Positions 1 to 7,254 of a DNA stretch of 64,000 nt are shown piece by piece. Position numbers and translations under genes: made by a program. The stretch comes from JAIQGF01 sp051006995. GTDB taxonomy: Bacteria; Acidobacteriota; Terriglobia; Terriglobales; Acidobacteriaceae. Position 1 is the first letter of the stretch; every line of letters begins with the position of its first letter. Location of the stretch: assembly GCA_051006995.1 (NCBI GenBank), contig JBPCSQ010000015.1:1-64000 (forward strand), in the 5' to 3' direction. The notes beneath the pieces are model-generated. The model searched no databases and was not told where the DNA came from. It was given only the letters and a program-made list of their open reading frames with translations.

Positions 1-660
1 GAAGATGTCTTCGATCGGCATCAGGAACGGCTTGTCCAGATCGCGCGCCGGCAGCGGCACGCTCTTGTCCACCGCCGCCATCAGCTCATCAATCTTGGCT
101 TCCCACTTAGCTTCGCCATTGAGCGCGCCCAGGGCCGAGCCGCGCACCACCGGGACATCGTCGCCCGGGAAGCCGTAGCCCTTCAGCAGCTCGCGGACTT
201 CCAGCTCGACCAGGTCGAGCAGCTCGGGATCGTCCACCGCATCGCACTTGTTCAGGAACACGACGATGTAAGGCACGCCCACCTGGCGGGCCAGCAGCAC
301 GTGTTCGCGGGTCTGCGGCATCGGACCGTCGGTCGCCGCCACCACCAGAATGTCGCCGTCCATCTGCGCCGCGCCGGTAATCATGTTCTTGATGTAGTCG
401 GCGTGGCCCGGACAATCGACGTGTGCGTAGTGGCGGTTCGGCGTCTCGTACTCGACGTGCGCGGTGGCGATGGTGATGCCACGGGCCTTTTCTTCCGGCG
501 CGTTGTCAATCGAGTCGAAGCTGCGGAACTTGATCTTGGGGTTGTTCTTGCCCAAAACCTTGGTGATGGCCGCTGTCAACGTCGTCTTGCCATGATCGAT
601 GTGCCCGATCGTGCCTACGTTCACGTGCGGTTTGCTGCGCTCAAATTTTTCTTTCGCCAT
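1..660 (-). CDS. tuf: Elongation factor Tu, 5' part (runs off the window)
   Basis: Translation GTPase that brings aminoacyl-tRNA to the ribosomal A site in the cytoplasm. Only the first 220 codons are here; the gene leaves the window at base 1. The ATG is at 658-660. The reading starts MAKEKFERSKPHVNVGTIGH and has the P-loop GHIDHGKT, switch-I region RGITI, the DCPGH G3 motif and NKCD (G4), all in the expected order. It lies downstream of four tRNA genes on the same strand, the arrangement known for tufB in Enterobacteria. It could be one of two tuf copies; the window cannot show this. Confidence 0.97.
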   Translation of the reverse strand, partial: MAKEKFERSKPHVNVGTIGHIDHGKTTLTAAITKVLGKNNPKIKFRSFDSIDNAPEEKARGITIATAHVEYETPNRHYAHVDCPGHADYIKNMITGAAQMDGDILVVAATDGPMPQTREHVLLARQVGVPYIVVFLNKCDAVDDPELLDLVELEVRELLKGYGFPGDDVPVVRGSALGALNGEAKWEAKIDELMAAVDKSVPLPARDLDKPFLMPIEDIF

Positions 661-684
661 GATTCCGTCTCTCGCTAAAAATTT

Positions 685-1026
685 CTACGCGTCCAAATAA
701 ACGCTACGAAACTTGTGCCGAAGCTCGCCCGGCACCCGTTCCACCTGGCTCAGGTAAAACTCCCGGACCTGACCCTGGTCAGAAACTGCAAGCGCCTCGT
801 ACAACTGGCGGGCGCCGCGGCCCGGCTTCTTCAATCCCGGTTCCAACCGCTCCAGAACGCGCTTGGCCAGAACAGCCTGCCAATCCCGGACCCGCACGCC
901 CTTCGACTTCGCCGCAGCCAGGAACTTCTCCACGTACCCGGGCGCGAAAACCTTCTCAATGGCGCCGATCAGCTCACCGAATTCCTTGCCCTTCTGAATC
1001 GGGATCGCTGCCTGCTCGAAGCCCAC
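685..1026 (-). CDS. Small hypothetical protein between tRNA-Gly and tuf
   Basis: Predicted 113-residue soluble protein, not assigned to a family. It is rich in Lys, Arg and Glu (several KGK and KSKG patches), has no signal peptide or membrane segment and looks mostly helical. It sits 24 bases upstream of tuf and 21 bases downstream of the tRNA-Gly gene on the same strand, so it is probably co-transcribed with both. A plus-strand ORF covers nearly the same bases (715-1029), but it has a poor residue mix and opposes the operon direction, so the minus-strand reading is preferred. Function unknown. Confidence 0.6.
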   Translation of the reverse strand: MGFEQAAIPIQKGKEFGELIGAIEKVFAPGYVEKFLAAAKSKGVRVRDWQAVLAKRVLERLEPGLKKPGRGARQLYEALAVSDQGQVREFYLSQVERVPGELRHKFRSVYLDA

Positions 1027-1047
1027 TAGAGGATCACCTGCAAAAAC

Positions 1048-1122
1048 TGGAGCGGGAGATGGGAATCGAACCCACGACCAACAGCTTGGAAGGCTGTGAC
1101 TCTACCACTGAGTTACTCCCGC
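1048..1122 (-). tRNA. tRNA-Gly (anticodon TCC)
   Basis: The reverse complement starts GCGGGAGTAACTCAGTGG, has an anticodon loop CTTCCAA between CAGC and GCTG arms, a T arm with GGTTCGATTCC, and a 7-bp acceptor stem GCGGGAG/CTCCCGC. The 3' CCA is encoded. It is the last tRNA before tuf in the cluster. Confidence 0.97.
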
Positions 1123-1132
1123 TCTTAAGAAC

Positions 1133-1281
<149 letters not shown>

Positions 1282-1301
1282 CCAGCAGCCTGTAATCACG
1301 C

Positions 1302-1523
1302 TCAATCTGCAGGTCTGCCCAACTTCACTCGTTCTAACTTGCGCGCTCGCTGTTCGTTCTCATGGACCAATTGCCGGCGATGATGCAGCCAGGATTTCAG
1401 CGCAAACATCGCGAGCAAGGCCAGGGTCACGCCGCGTACTTTCTGATCGGGCAGAGTGAACCAGGCCAAGAGCCCAAGAGCTACGAACACCGTCAACGCA
1501 ATCGAAAAACGAGACAAAACCAA
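1302..1523 (-). CDS. Small two-pass membrane protein in the tRNA cluster
   Basis: Predicted 73-residue protein. Residues about 6-24 (IALTVFVALGLLAWFTL) and 30-45 (GVTLALLAMFALKSW) look like two membrane helices, followed by a basic, charged C-terminal tail of about 25 residues. It lies between tRNA-Tyr and tRNA-Thr(GGT) on the same strand, only 3 bases from the 3' end of tRNA-Tyr, so it would be transcribed with the tRNAs. I do not recognise the family. The hydrophobic pattern argues against a chance ORF, but it is short. Confidence 0.55.
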   Translation of the reverse strand: MVLSRFSIALTVFVALGLLAWFTLPDQKVRGVTLALLAMFALKSWLHHRRQLVHENEQRARKLERVKLGRPAD

Positions 1524-1526
1524 TCC

Positions 1527-1614
1527 TGGTGCACAGGGGAGGATTCGAACCTCCGTAGCTCCAAGGAGCGGCAGGTTTACAGCCTGCTGCCATTAACCGC
1601 TCGGCCACCTGTGC
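1527..1614 (-). tRNA. tRNA-Tyr (anticodon GTA)
   Basis: Class II tRNA with a long variable arm. The reverse complement starts GCACAGGTGGCCGAGCGG, the anticodon loop contains CTGTAAA between GCAGG and CCTGC, the variable arm follows (GCTCCTTGGAGC), then GGTTCGAATCC and acceptor CCTGTGC. CCA is encoded. Confidence 0.97.
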
Positions 1615-1641
1615 ATTTTCCTGAGGGCTCCGCCTCCGGCG

Positions 1642-1964
1642 GCTGCGCCCTCGCGTCCGGCCCGCGCGAGACAACGCGCGCCAAGCGCTCAGTTGTGCGA
1701 CCGAAGTCCGGCCGCGAATTCATCGCGCGTGAGCAAGATTCGCGCGAACATAGTTCCGCGAGTCAGCACTGCATTACGGGAAGCTTCCTGTGGGAGTAAC
1801 TCTCTTGAGGAGCCGCGCGCCGCAATCGTAACCAACCCCCTGACGCCACCGCCGGGACGCCTGGGTTTCTCTCGTGTTTAAGGGGCTCCGCAATGTTCAC
1901 GGCACAAACCGTGAACTACCGCTGCTGTGCCCTCGTATCCGGCCCGCGCCCGACAGCGCGCGCC
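1642..1964. repeat. Duplicated 41-bp spacer element near tRNA genes
   Basis: Bases 1642-1682 and 1924-1964 are near-identical copies: both read gctg..(c/t)g(c/t)gccctcg, then ccggcccgcgc, then gaca(a/g)cgcgcgcc. One lies 27 bases beyond the tRNA-Tyr gene and the other 15 bases beyond tRNA-Thr(TGT). The rest of 1615-1979 holds no convincing gene. The origin may be a local duplication that included part of the tRNA spacer. Confidence 0.6.
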
Positions 1965-1979
1965 GTAGGCTCACCCATC

Positions 1980-2055
1980 TGGAGCTGGCGAAGGGATTCG
2001 AACCCCCGACCCTCTGATTACAAATCAGATGCTCTACCAGCTGAGCTACGCCAGC
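1980..2055 (-). tRNA. tRNA-Thr (anticodon TGT)
   Basis: The reverse complement starts GCTGGCGTAGCTCAGCTGG. The anticodon arm TCTGA-TTTGTAA-TCAGA gives TGT, the T arm contains GGGTTCGAATCCC, and the acceptor GCTGGCG pairs with CGCCAGC. CCA is encoded. It is the first tRNA of the cluster; just upstream is a perfect palindrome tccccaacttgggga at 2061-2075. Confidence 0.97.
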
Positions 2056-2332
2056 GAACGTCCCCAACTTGGGGACACCACCTCAAAGTGCATCCCGCCG
2101 CCCGGGACAAAGTATAAAAGTTAGCACAACGGAACTCGACGTGCAAGCAGAGATGTCCCGACACGCAGGCAACACTTCCACTTCCCGCATGGATACCGTC
2201 TTTCATTGTATCGGAATCGAGCGGGAGGCGCTACCGCAGCGAAAGACATTCATTGCAAAATCCCGGCCTGGCGAAAACCAAGGCCAGACCGGGACACCCG
2301 ATGCACAGATGGGTTGGTTACAATGCTTGGCA

Positions 2333-3391
2333 ATGCGCCGCCGAAAATCGTTCTTAGTGATTGTCGCCAGCATTCTCGTGCTTGCGGCGATCATCGCATT
2401 GCTAGTGTCGCGGGGACACGCGCCTCCGGAAGCGGCGCGCCTGCTGCCCGCCGCTGATGCGTACGTTTACGTGAACGTCGGCGCGCTACGCAGCGCCGGA
2501 GTATTTCAGAACGCCGGGCCGATATCGTTCGAAGCCGACTACGATCAATTCGTCCGCGAGACTGGGTTCCAGTTCGAGCGCGATCTGGACACGGCGGCCT
2601 TCGCGGCGCATATCGCATCCGCGCCCGATTCGACGCAGCCCGAAGACACCCGCTACTCCGAGGTGTTTACCGGCCGGTTCGATCGGGGGAAGATCGTTGC
2701 CTACCTGAAGAAGCTTTCGGCAACCACGCAGCGCTACCGCAACCTGGAAATCTACGCGGTTCCGTTGCCCGGGCGCACGGTGCGGCTGGCCTTCCTGAAT
2801 GAAGGCACGGTGGGGGCGTCGAATACTGAAGGGCCGTACGCGCTGCAAGGGATGATTGACCGATACCAGGAGCTTGCCTGGGTTTCCAACGGTCCGGACC
2901 TGGTGCGGCAGTACTATCCGGAAGTACCGCTGGGCAGCGTTGGCTGGATCGTGTCGCGCACGGGCGGTCCCGGAGGGCGCAACTCGAGTTTCGTTCTGCC
3001 GGGCGGATACAACTTATTCGTTCCGGCGGGCACCGTGGTGGTGGCGGCCGTTCGCTACCTTGGAGCGGTGCAGTTCCGAGCTGAAGCGCTGGCAAGAACC
3101 GAGGAAGATGCGCGACGGTTGGGCGATCAACTGGGCGCATTGCTGGCGTTGACGCGCGCCCTGGAGACCAGTCCGCAGAGTGGTGGGAATGATCCCGACG
3201 TGAAGGCGTTCTTCGACAGCATCACACTGACCCAGACCGCGCGGAAGACAGAGCTATCGGCAACGATCCCAAAAGGATTTGTCAAAAAGCTGGTGGCGGA
3301 AGCGCCGAGTTTGCCGGCCGGTAGCGGACTGACTCCCGAGAAGAAACCACAGAAGCACGGAAGAAAGACGAGCCGAGCGCCAAGCCGCTAG
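2333..3391 (+). CDS. Membrane-anchored protein of unknown function
   Basis: Predicted 352 residues. The N-terminus is MRRRK followed by one hydrophobic helix (SFLVIVASILVLAAIIALLV), so it is either a signal anchor or a secreted protein. The body begins with LLPAADAYVYVNVGALRSAG, a style seen in periplasmic or anchored acidobacterial proteins, and ends in a basic tail (KKPQKHGRKTSR). No catalytic motif is visible. The ATG at 2333 is chosen because it puts the basic/hydrophobic anchor right at the start; a -10-like TACAAT at 2319-2324 lies 8 bases before it, and there is no Shine-Dalgarno sequence. In-frame starts upstream (2309, 2069) would add unlikely sequence. Confidence 0.7.
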   Translation: MRRRKSFLVIVASILVLAAIIALLVSRGHAPPEAARLLPAADAYVYVNVGALRSAGVFQNAGPISFEADYDQFVRETGFQFERDLDTAAFAAHIASAPDSTQPEDTRYSEVFTGRFDRGKIVAYLKKLSATTQRYRNLEIYAVPLPGRTVRLAFLNEGTVGASNTEGPYALQGMIDRYQELAWVSNGPDLVRQYYPEVPLGSVGWIVSRTGGPGGRNSSFVLPGGYNLFVPAGTVVVAAVRYLGAVQFRAEALARTEEDARRLGDQLGALLALTRALETSPQSGGNDPDVKAFFDSITLTQTARKTELSATIPKGFVKKLVAEAPSLPAGSGLTPEKKPQKHGRKTSRAPSR

Positions 3392-3410
3392 TCGCTAGAA
3401 GCAGATTCCT

Positions 3411-3545
3411 CGCGGGTTAAAACCCGCTCGGAATGACAATTCAAAACATTCCTTACGGCACGGCTGAAGCCGTGCCCTTCCCTTTCCAAGAGAACTCGGG
3501 GGCGAATTCATCGTGCTTGAGGGCGTGCGCGCTCCAGCAGACGCA
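3411..3545. repeat. Hairpins and a degenerate REP-like copy between genes
   Basis: Three elements: a hairpin gcgggtt-aa-aacccgc (3412-3427), a hairpin ggcacggc-tgaa-gccgtgcc (3457-3476), and a degenerate copy (about 3507-3545) of the clustered repeat found at 5615-5777 (tcatcgtgcttgagggcg, then cgcgctccagcagacgc). The hairpins could end transcription of either convergent neighbour (stops at 3391 and 3567), but neither is followed by a good T run, so a repeat origin is more likely. Confidence 0.6.
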
Positions 3546-3566
3546 GCGTAACAGCTAAGAGTTGGG

Positions 3567-4472
3567 TTACTCGCCGGAGTGCAGGGTGGCGTGTGTGACG
3601 GTGGTCGTACGCAGGAAATTGTGGGGATTCACGGGATTATCGTGCAGCCAGACTTCATAGTGCAGATGGGGACCGGTGCTGCGTCCGCTCAACCCGACGT
3701 AGCCAATGACCTGACCGCGGTGGACGCTCTGGCCGGGGCGGACGGTAAACCCGGAGAGGTGCCCATAGCGTGTGACATAACCCTGGGCGTGCTCGATTTC
3801 GATCATGCGGCCGTAGCCGCTGTAAAAGTCAGCAAAAGTAACGGTGCCATCGGCGGGGGCAAGCACGCGATGTCCGTAGCTGGTGGAGATATCCACGCCG
3901 CTGTGGAACGCGCCCTCACCGTTGAAGGGATCAATGCGCTCCCCGAAGGCGCCGGTGATGCGTCCTTCAACCGGCCAAAGACTCGGTGCTTCGGACAAGC
4001 GCAGCCAGTCGCCCAGAGTGGTGTTGCGGCGGTTCATGGTAATGCCGATGGTGGCGCCGCCGTTGAGTGCTGAAAGTTTCAACATCTGGAACTGGTCGAG
4101 CGAGCGGCTGACCTGGTCATCCGCGCTGTGGATGGGACGACGGGTGAACAGCGGCTCCGACTTCAGGCCGTAAAGCGCGCTGACCTCGCTGGCCAGTGAC
4201 CCCAGGGAAGCCACCTGGATTTCCTTCTCCTGGGCGACCTTTTCCAAGGTGTTGTAGCGGTTCTTGAGCTGTTCCTTCTCGGCACGCACTTCATTGAAGC
4301 GCATGACCTTCATCAGCATGCGGGCGTAGGAGCCGGCCATGCCGGTAATGCTCAACATGCCGATCAGGGTGCCGGCAAGAAAGACCTGAACATAATGGAG
4401 GGGAATGGGGATCTTGCGGAGTTGTCCTTCGGCGTCGCGAGCTACAAAAAGTATGTAAAAACGTTTGCGCAA
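3567..4472 (-). CDS. M23/LytM-type peptidoglycan endopeptidase
   Basis: Predicted 301-residue envelope protein that would cut peptide cross-links in peptidoglycan, or act as an activator of amidases. A membrane helix (about residues 28-50) is followed by a coiled coil (56-95) and a C-terminal LytM domain (about 165-290). The zinc ligands are visible: H190 and D194 in HSGVD, and H271 in HLHYE; H269 is the usual catalytic histidine. So it looks active, unlike EnvC/NlpD. The start ATG gives a short cytoplasmic stretch before the membrane helix. Its 3' end faces the upstream plus-strand gene. Confidence 0.92.
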   Translation of the reverse strand: MRKRFYILFVARDAEGQLRKIPIPLHYVQVFLAGTLIGMLSITGMAGSYARMLMKVMRFNEVRAEKEQLKNRYNTLEKVAQEKEIQVASLGSLASEVSALYGLKSEPLFTRRPIHSADDQVSRSLDQFQMLKLSALNGGATIGITMNRRNTTLGDWLRLSEAPSLWPVEGRITGAFGERIDPFNGEGAFHSGVDISTSYGHRVLAPADGTVTFADFYSGYGRMIEIEHAQGYVTRYGHLSGFTVRPGQSVHRGQVIGYVGLSGRSTGPHLHYEVWLHDNPVNPHNFLRTTTVTHATLHSGE

Positions 4473-4887
4473 TTAATTCACCGGTCCGAAAGCCAGGCCA
4501 GATAACCGCCCGACGTATGTGATTCCTGCCGCGGGAGGCTGGTTTGCCTCGGAAGTGGTGCGGCGTCGGGCACTCCTGCATTTTGCACAACTTGGAAGCA
4601 GGAGCTTTATGGGAACGTCAAAGGCTACAGGAGGGGGGAGGGGGGTGTCAATCTGGATTCCTGCCCAAAGGGGAACGGCCGAATGGGCAGTAACGACTTG
4701 GTAATTTCGTGATTTGGTGATTTAGCAATTTAAAACCCATGGGTGCACGCGGCTTGGGCAAGGGGCAGCTTGGGTAGTTAAAGGTAGCTAAGAGTAAAGG
4801 TAGCGAAGCGACGCCCAAGCTCCTGCCGGCGCGCAGCTCTGCATTGCGGGTAAACTCGCGCCGCAGGGGCCGCCATCTGTTGTAAGC
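4473..4887. other. Intergenic region with AT-rich word repeats
   Basis: 415 bases between two divergent genes. Bases about 4695-4732 repeat the word (g)tgatttggtgattt/agcaattt, the same type of repeat as at 45000-45098. Bases 4751-4810 repeat gcttggg/ggtagctaagagtaaaggtagc. I see no gene and no clear promoter. Confidence 0.5.
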
Positions 4888-5589
4888 ATGGCCTCCAATC
4901 CACAACCACCGTATCCGCCGCAGCGTCCACATTTGGTTAAGCGCGATGTCCACCCCAAATTGCAAGAGCAATTGCAGCCGCAGAGCCGCGTACCCTGGGT
5001 GCTGATCGCAATTATCGTGGCCGCCGCCATTCTGCTGGCGCTCATCATATGGCTGCCGCGCACGCCGCGCGCCTACACGCCGAGCGGCGCGCAGGTTCCG
5101 GCGCAGCCCACCGGGCAACAGATCCAGCTGACCGACGTCCGGCTGACCCCGGCGCCGGTGGGCAATGCCGCGTACCTTGAAACGCGGCTGGTGAATGCCG
5201 GGCCGACGCAGATCAACGGCGTGCTGGTGGACGTAACGTTCAAGGGGGCAAACGGCGCGAACGTGGGAACGATGCGGCTTCCGGTGGAAGGAATCGTGGG
5301 CGGCAGCAACACCACAGCGCAGCCGTTGACGGAGGCGCCCATCAAGCCGGGAGAGGCACGTCCGGTTCGCATCGCGCTGAACAACGTTCCCGCCGCATGG
5401 GACCACAGCCTGCCGGAGCTGAGCGTCGCCGCCGTGACTGCCATCGGAAATCCATCCAACGACAAATTGGGAGCGCCGATCCTGAACAAGGACCAGAGTG
5501 GGGCGACTGTGGGTAACAAGCCTCAGGGCAGCGCCACGGAGCCGTCGGGCGGCAATTGGAAGAGCGGAGGAAAGCCGCCGAAGAAATAG
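4888..5589 (+). CDS. Anchored protein, paralogue of the next gene
   Basis: Predicted 233 residues. The N-terminal 36 residues are Pro/Gln-rich and cytoplasmic; one membrane helix follows (about 37-57, WVLIAIIVAAAILLALIIWL). The outer part (about 80-180) is a beta-rich, FxxxG-free domain with the pattern LVNAGPTQINGVLVDVTFKG and AAWDHSLPELSV, then a Gly/Ser/Lys-rich tail. The same domain is in the gene at 5827-6333 (KVTNAGGKTVSGATVEALF, ADWDHGYPELRF), so the two are tandem paralogues. It is probably of the DUF2393 or DUF3426 type, which I cannot confirm. Role unknown. Confidence 0.75.
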   Translation: MASNPQPPYPPQRPHLVKRDVHPKLQEQLQPQSRVPWVLIAIIVAAAILLALIIWLPRTPRAYTPSGAQVPAQPTGQQIQLTDVRLTPAPVGNAAYLETRLVNAGPTQINGVLVDVTFKGANGANVGTMRLPVEGIVGGSNTTAQPLTEAPIKPGEARPVRIALNNVPAAWDHSLPELSVAAVTAIGNPSNDKLGAPILNKDQSGATVGNKPQGSATEPSGGNWKSGGKPPKK

Positions 5590-5614
5590 AGCGCCGGGGC
5601 CTACGATTTCTCTT

Positions 5615-5777
5615 TCATCGCGCTCGAGGGCGAGCGCGCTCCAGCAGACACGCTACAAGTTCCTCGCGGTCATCGCGCTCGAGGGCGAGCGCGCTCCAGC
5701 AGACACGCCACAACTTCCTTGTGGGTCATCGCGCTCGAGGGCGAGCGCGCTCCAGCAGACACGCGACAACTTCCGAA
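5615..5777. repeat. Three tandem copies of a 55-bp REP-like element
   Basis: Copies start at 5615, 5670 and 5726. Each begins tcatcgcgctcgagggcg and continues agcgcgctccagcagacacg, then a more variable caacttcct-type end. The core gcgctcg-aggg-cgagcgc is a perfect 7-bp hairpin. A further copy lies at 9513-9542 and a decayed one at about 3507-3545. Their place between two paralogous genes suggests the array grew by unequal exchange. No reading frame is supported across it. Confidence 0.9.
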
Positions 5778-5790
5778 AACACGTGCTGAT

Positions 5791-5819
5791 TTGACCGAAG
5801 GTCGCGCGCAAGCGACAAT
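5791..5819 (+). promoter_or_regulatory. Likely promoter for a leaderless transcript
   Basis: TTGACC at 5791-5796 and GACAAT at 5814-5819 are separated by 17 bases, close to the sigma-70 consensus. The ATG of the next gene is at 5827, 7 bases after the -10 box, about where transcription would start. There is no Shine-Dalgarno sequence, so the transcript may be leaderless. Confidence 0.6.
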
Positions 5820-5826
5820 CCTGGCC

Positions 5827-6333
5827 ATGGGCTCGGTGTTCGCACCGCCGCCGGTGGAAGAAGAAGGACGACGCTGGCTGCCGCTGGCAATCGGGGCTGG
5901 CATCATCCTGGTGGTGGTGGGAGCCATCCTGATCTTCGGCCGCCCGCCGAAGCAGGCGCCGGCTGCCGCCGCCGATCCCTACGCCGAGAGTCTCGTAATC
6001 CGCGATTTGAAGCTGAGCGCGGCGGAGAATTTCGTGGGCGCTAGCGTGAATTATCTCGACGGAAAAGTAACGAATGCGGGAGGCAAGACGGTGAGCGGCG
6101 CGACCGTGGAAGCGCTATTCCGCAACTCCATGGGCCAGGTGGTGCAGCGCGAAACGCAGCCGCTGATGCTGTATCACACCGGACTGGCGGGGTTTCCCGA
6201 CGTGGCCCCGCTCAGCGCGGCGCCACTCACGCCCAATCAGACACGCGATTTCCGGCTTAGCTTCGAGCACATCTCGGCCGACTGGGACCACGGGTATCCG
6301 GAGCTGCGCTTCGGGCACATCACGACACAATAG
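5827..6333 (+). CDS. Anchored protein, paralogue of the previous gene
   Basis: Predicted 168 residues: a short charged start, one membrane helix (about 16-37, LPLAIGAGIILVVVGAILIF), then an outer domain with the same signature as the 4888-5589 product (NYLDGKVTNAGGKTVSGATV, ADWDHGYPELRF). It lacks the long Pro-rich start and the Gly-rich tail of its paralogue. The start is set by a promoter-like pair 7 bases upstream; an in-frame upstream extension only translates the repeat array. Possibly DUF2393/DUF3426-like, not confirmed. Confidence 0.75.
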   Translation: MGSVFAPPPVEEEGRRWLPLAIGAGIILVVVGAILIFGRPPKQAPAAAADPYAESLVIRDLKLSAAENFVGASVNYLDGKVTNAGGKTVSGATVEALFRNSMGQVVQRETQPLMLYHTGLAGFPDVAPLSAAPLTPNQTRDFRLSFEHISADWDHGYPELRFGHITTQ

Positions 6334-6363
6334 TCGTGAGTCGCCATGCGAGGCGGGTACACC

Positions 6364-6636
6364 CTATTCCTGACCGCCGAATCGAGACTTGGGCTGCTGA
6401 CGTTTCGGCATGGAGAGGACGTTGTCCGGCTGGGGCGGCTCGAAGACCACGGCGTCGCTGCGGCGTTCCAGATCCTCGACGGCGTCACAAATAGCGCGGG
6501 CGGTGCGCATGGCGCCGCGGATGCGCGGATCCTGATCGAGGCTATCTTCCTGCTTGGCGACACCTGGCTCGAAGTGCGGCGCCAGCAACACCGCCGTGAT
6601 CAACGCGACGAGCTTTTGACGTTCTTCCGATTGCAT
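6364..6636 (-). CDS. Small hypothetical protein
   Basis: Predicted 90 residues starting MQSEERQKLVALITAVLLAP. It is soluble and probably helical (DPRIRGAMRTARAICDAVEDL), with a Pro/Gln/Arg-rich C-terminus. I do not recognise a family. It is convergent with the paralogue gene before it and divergent from the zinc-ribbon gene after it. An upstream in-frame start would add 18 residues without clear merit. Confidence 0.6.
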   Translation of the reverse strand: MQSEERQKLVALITAVLLAPHFEPGVAKQEDSLDQDPRIRGAMRTARAICDAVEDLERRSDAVVFEPPQPDNVLSMPKRQQPKSRFGGQE

Positions 6637-6755
6637 GCTTAAACAGTTGCCGGATGGCTTTGCGCAGTTGCCAGCCCGAAACCGCAGCACGGCTGCGGAA
6701 ATGGAACTTTTGCAGCCGTCAAGGCGTACATTCCTGTAAGTGCTGGAGGCGCATT

Positions 6756-7238
6756 ATGTTCTGCGATTCCTGTGGCGCGGCCCTACAACCCGGCCAGGGA
6801 TTCTGCACCCGCTGCGGTAAGCAGGTGATCGGGCCGATGATGCCGGGCAGCGGGCGGGTGGCACGGCACGCGCACCTGCTCGGAATTCTGTGGGTGGCCT
6901 ATTCGGCGATCGCGCTGATCGGGGGTGTGGTGCTGATGATGGTATCGCATTTCGTCCGGCTGAACTTAGGCCACATGCCAAGGGCGCCGTTCTTCGTAGG
7001 TCCGTTGCTGTCAGTGATCGCCATCGCGCTGCTCTGCAAAGGTCTGCTGGGAGTGTTCGCGGGCGTGGGCTTGATGCAGCGGCAAGCCTGGGCGCGGACG
7101 TTCGCGATCGTGCTGGGCATCATCTCGCTCTTCAATGCGCCCTTCGGCACGGCGATCGGTATCTACACGCTGTGGGTGTTGCTCTCGCCGCATGCCGATG
7201 CGGAATACGCGGCACTCGCCCAGGCCGCCGGCGGGTGA
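6756..7238 (+). CDS. Zinc-ribbon plus membrane domain protein
   Basis: Predicted 160 residues. The first 25 residues form a zinc ribbon with two CxxC pairs (CDSCG at 3-7, CTRCG at about 22-26). Three to four hydrophobic helices follow (about 45-65, 80-105, 115-150). This layout is common in small bacterial membrane proteins that have a zinc_ribbon_2 domain at the start; function is unknown. The ATG has AGTGCTGGAGG upstream, an adequate ribosome binding site. Its stop is 16 bases from the convergent mnmG stop. Confidence 0.8.
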   Translation: MFCDSCGAALQPGQGFCTRCGKQVIGPMMPGSGRVARHAHLLGILWVAYSAIALIGGVVLMMVSHFVRLNLGHMPRAPFFVGPLLSVIAIALLCKGLLGVFAGVGLMQRQAWARTFAIVLGIISLFNAPFGTAIGIYTLWVLLSPHADAEYAALAQAAGG

Positions 7239-7254
7239 TGTTGGGATTTGCGCG

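Noticed and set aside
715..1029. Plus-strand ORF opposite the 113-residue gene
   Set aside because: It opposes the tuf operon direction and has an unlikely residue mix; the minus-strand reading fits better.
2069..2332. Long upstream extension of the 2333 gene
   Set aside because: It translates the tRNA leader region; the basic/hydrophobic anchor begins at 2333.
5615..5777. CRISPR array
   Set aside because: The unit is 55 bp with a long shared core and no unique spacers, and there are no cas genes.
5719..5826. Upstream extension of the 5827 gene
   Set aside because: It only translates the REP-like array and there is a promoter just before 5827.
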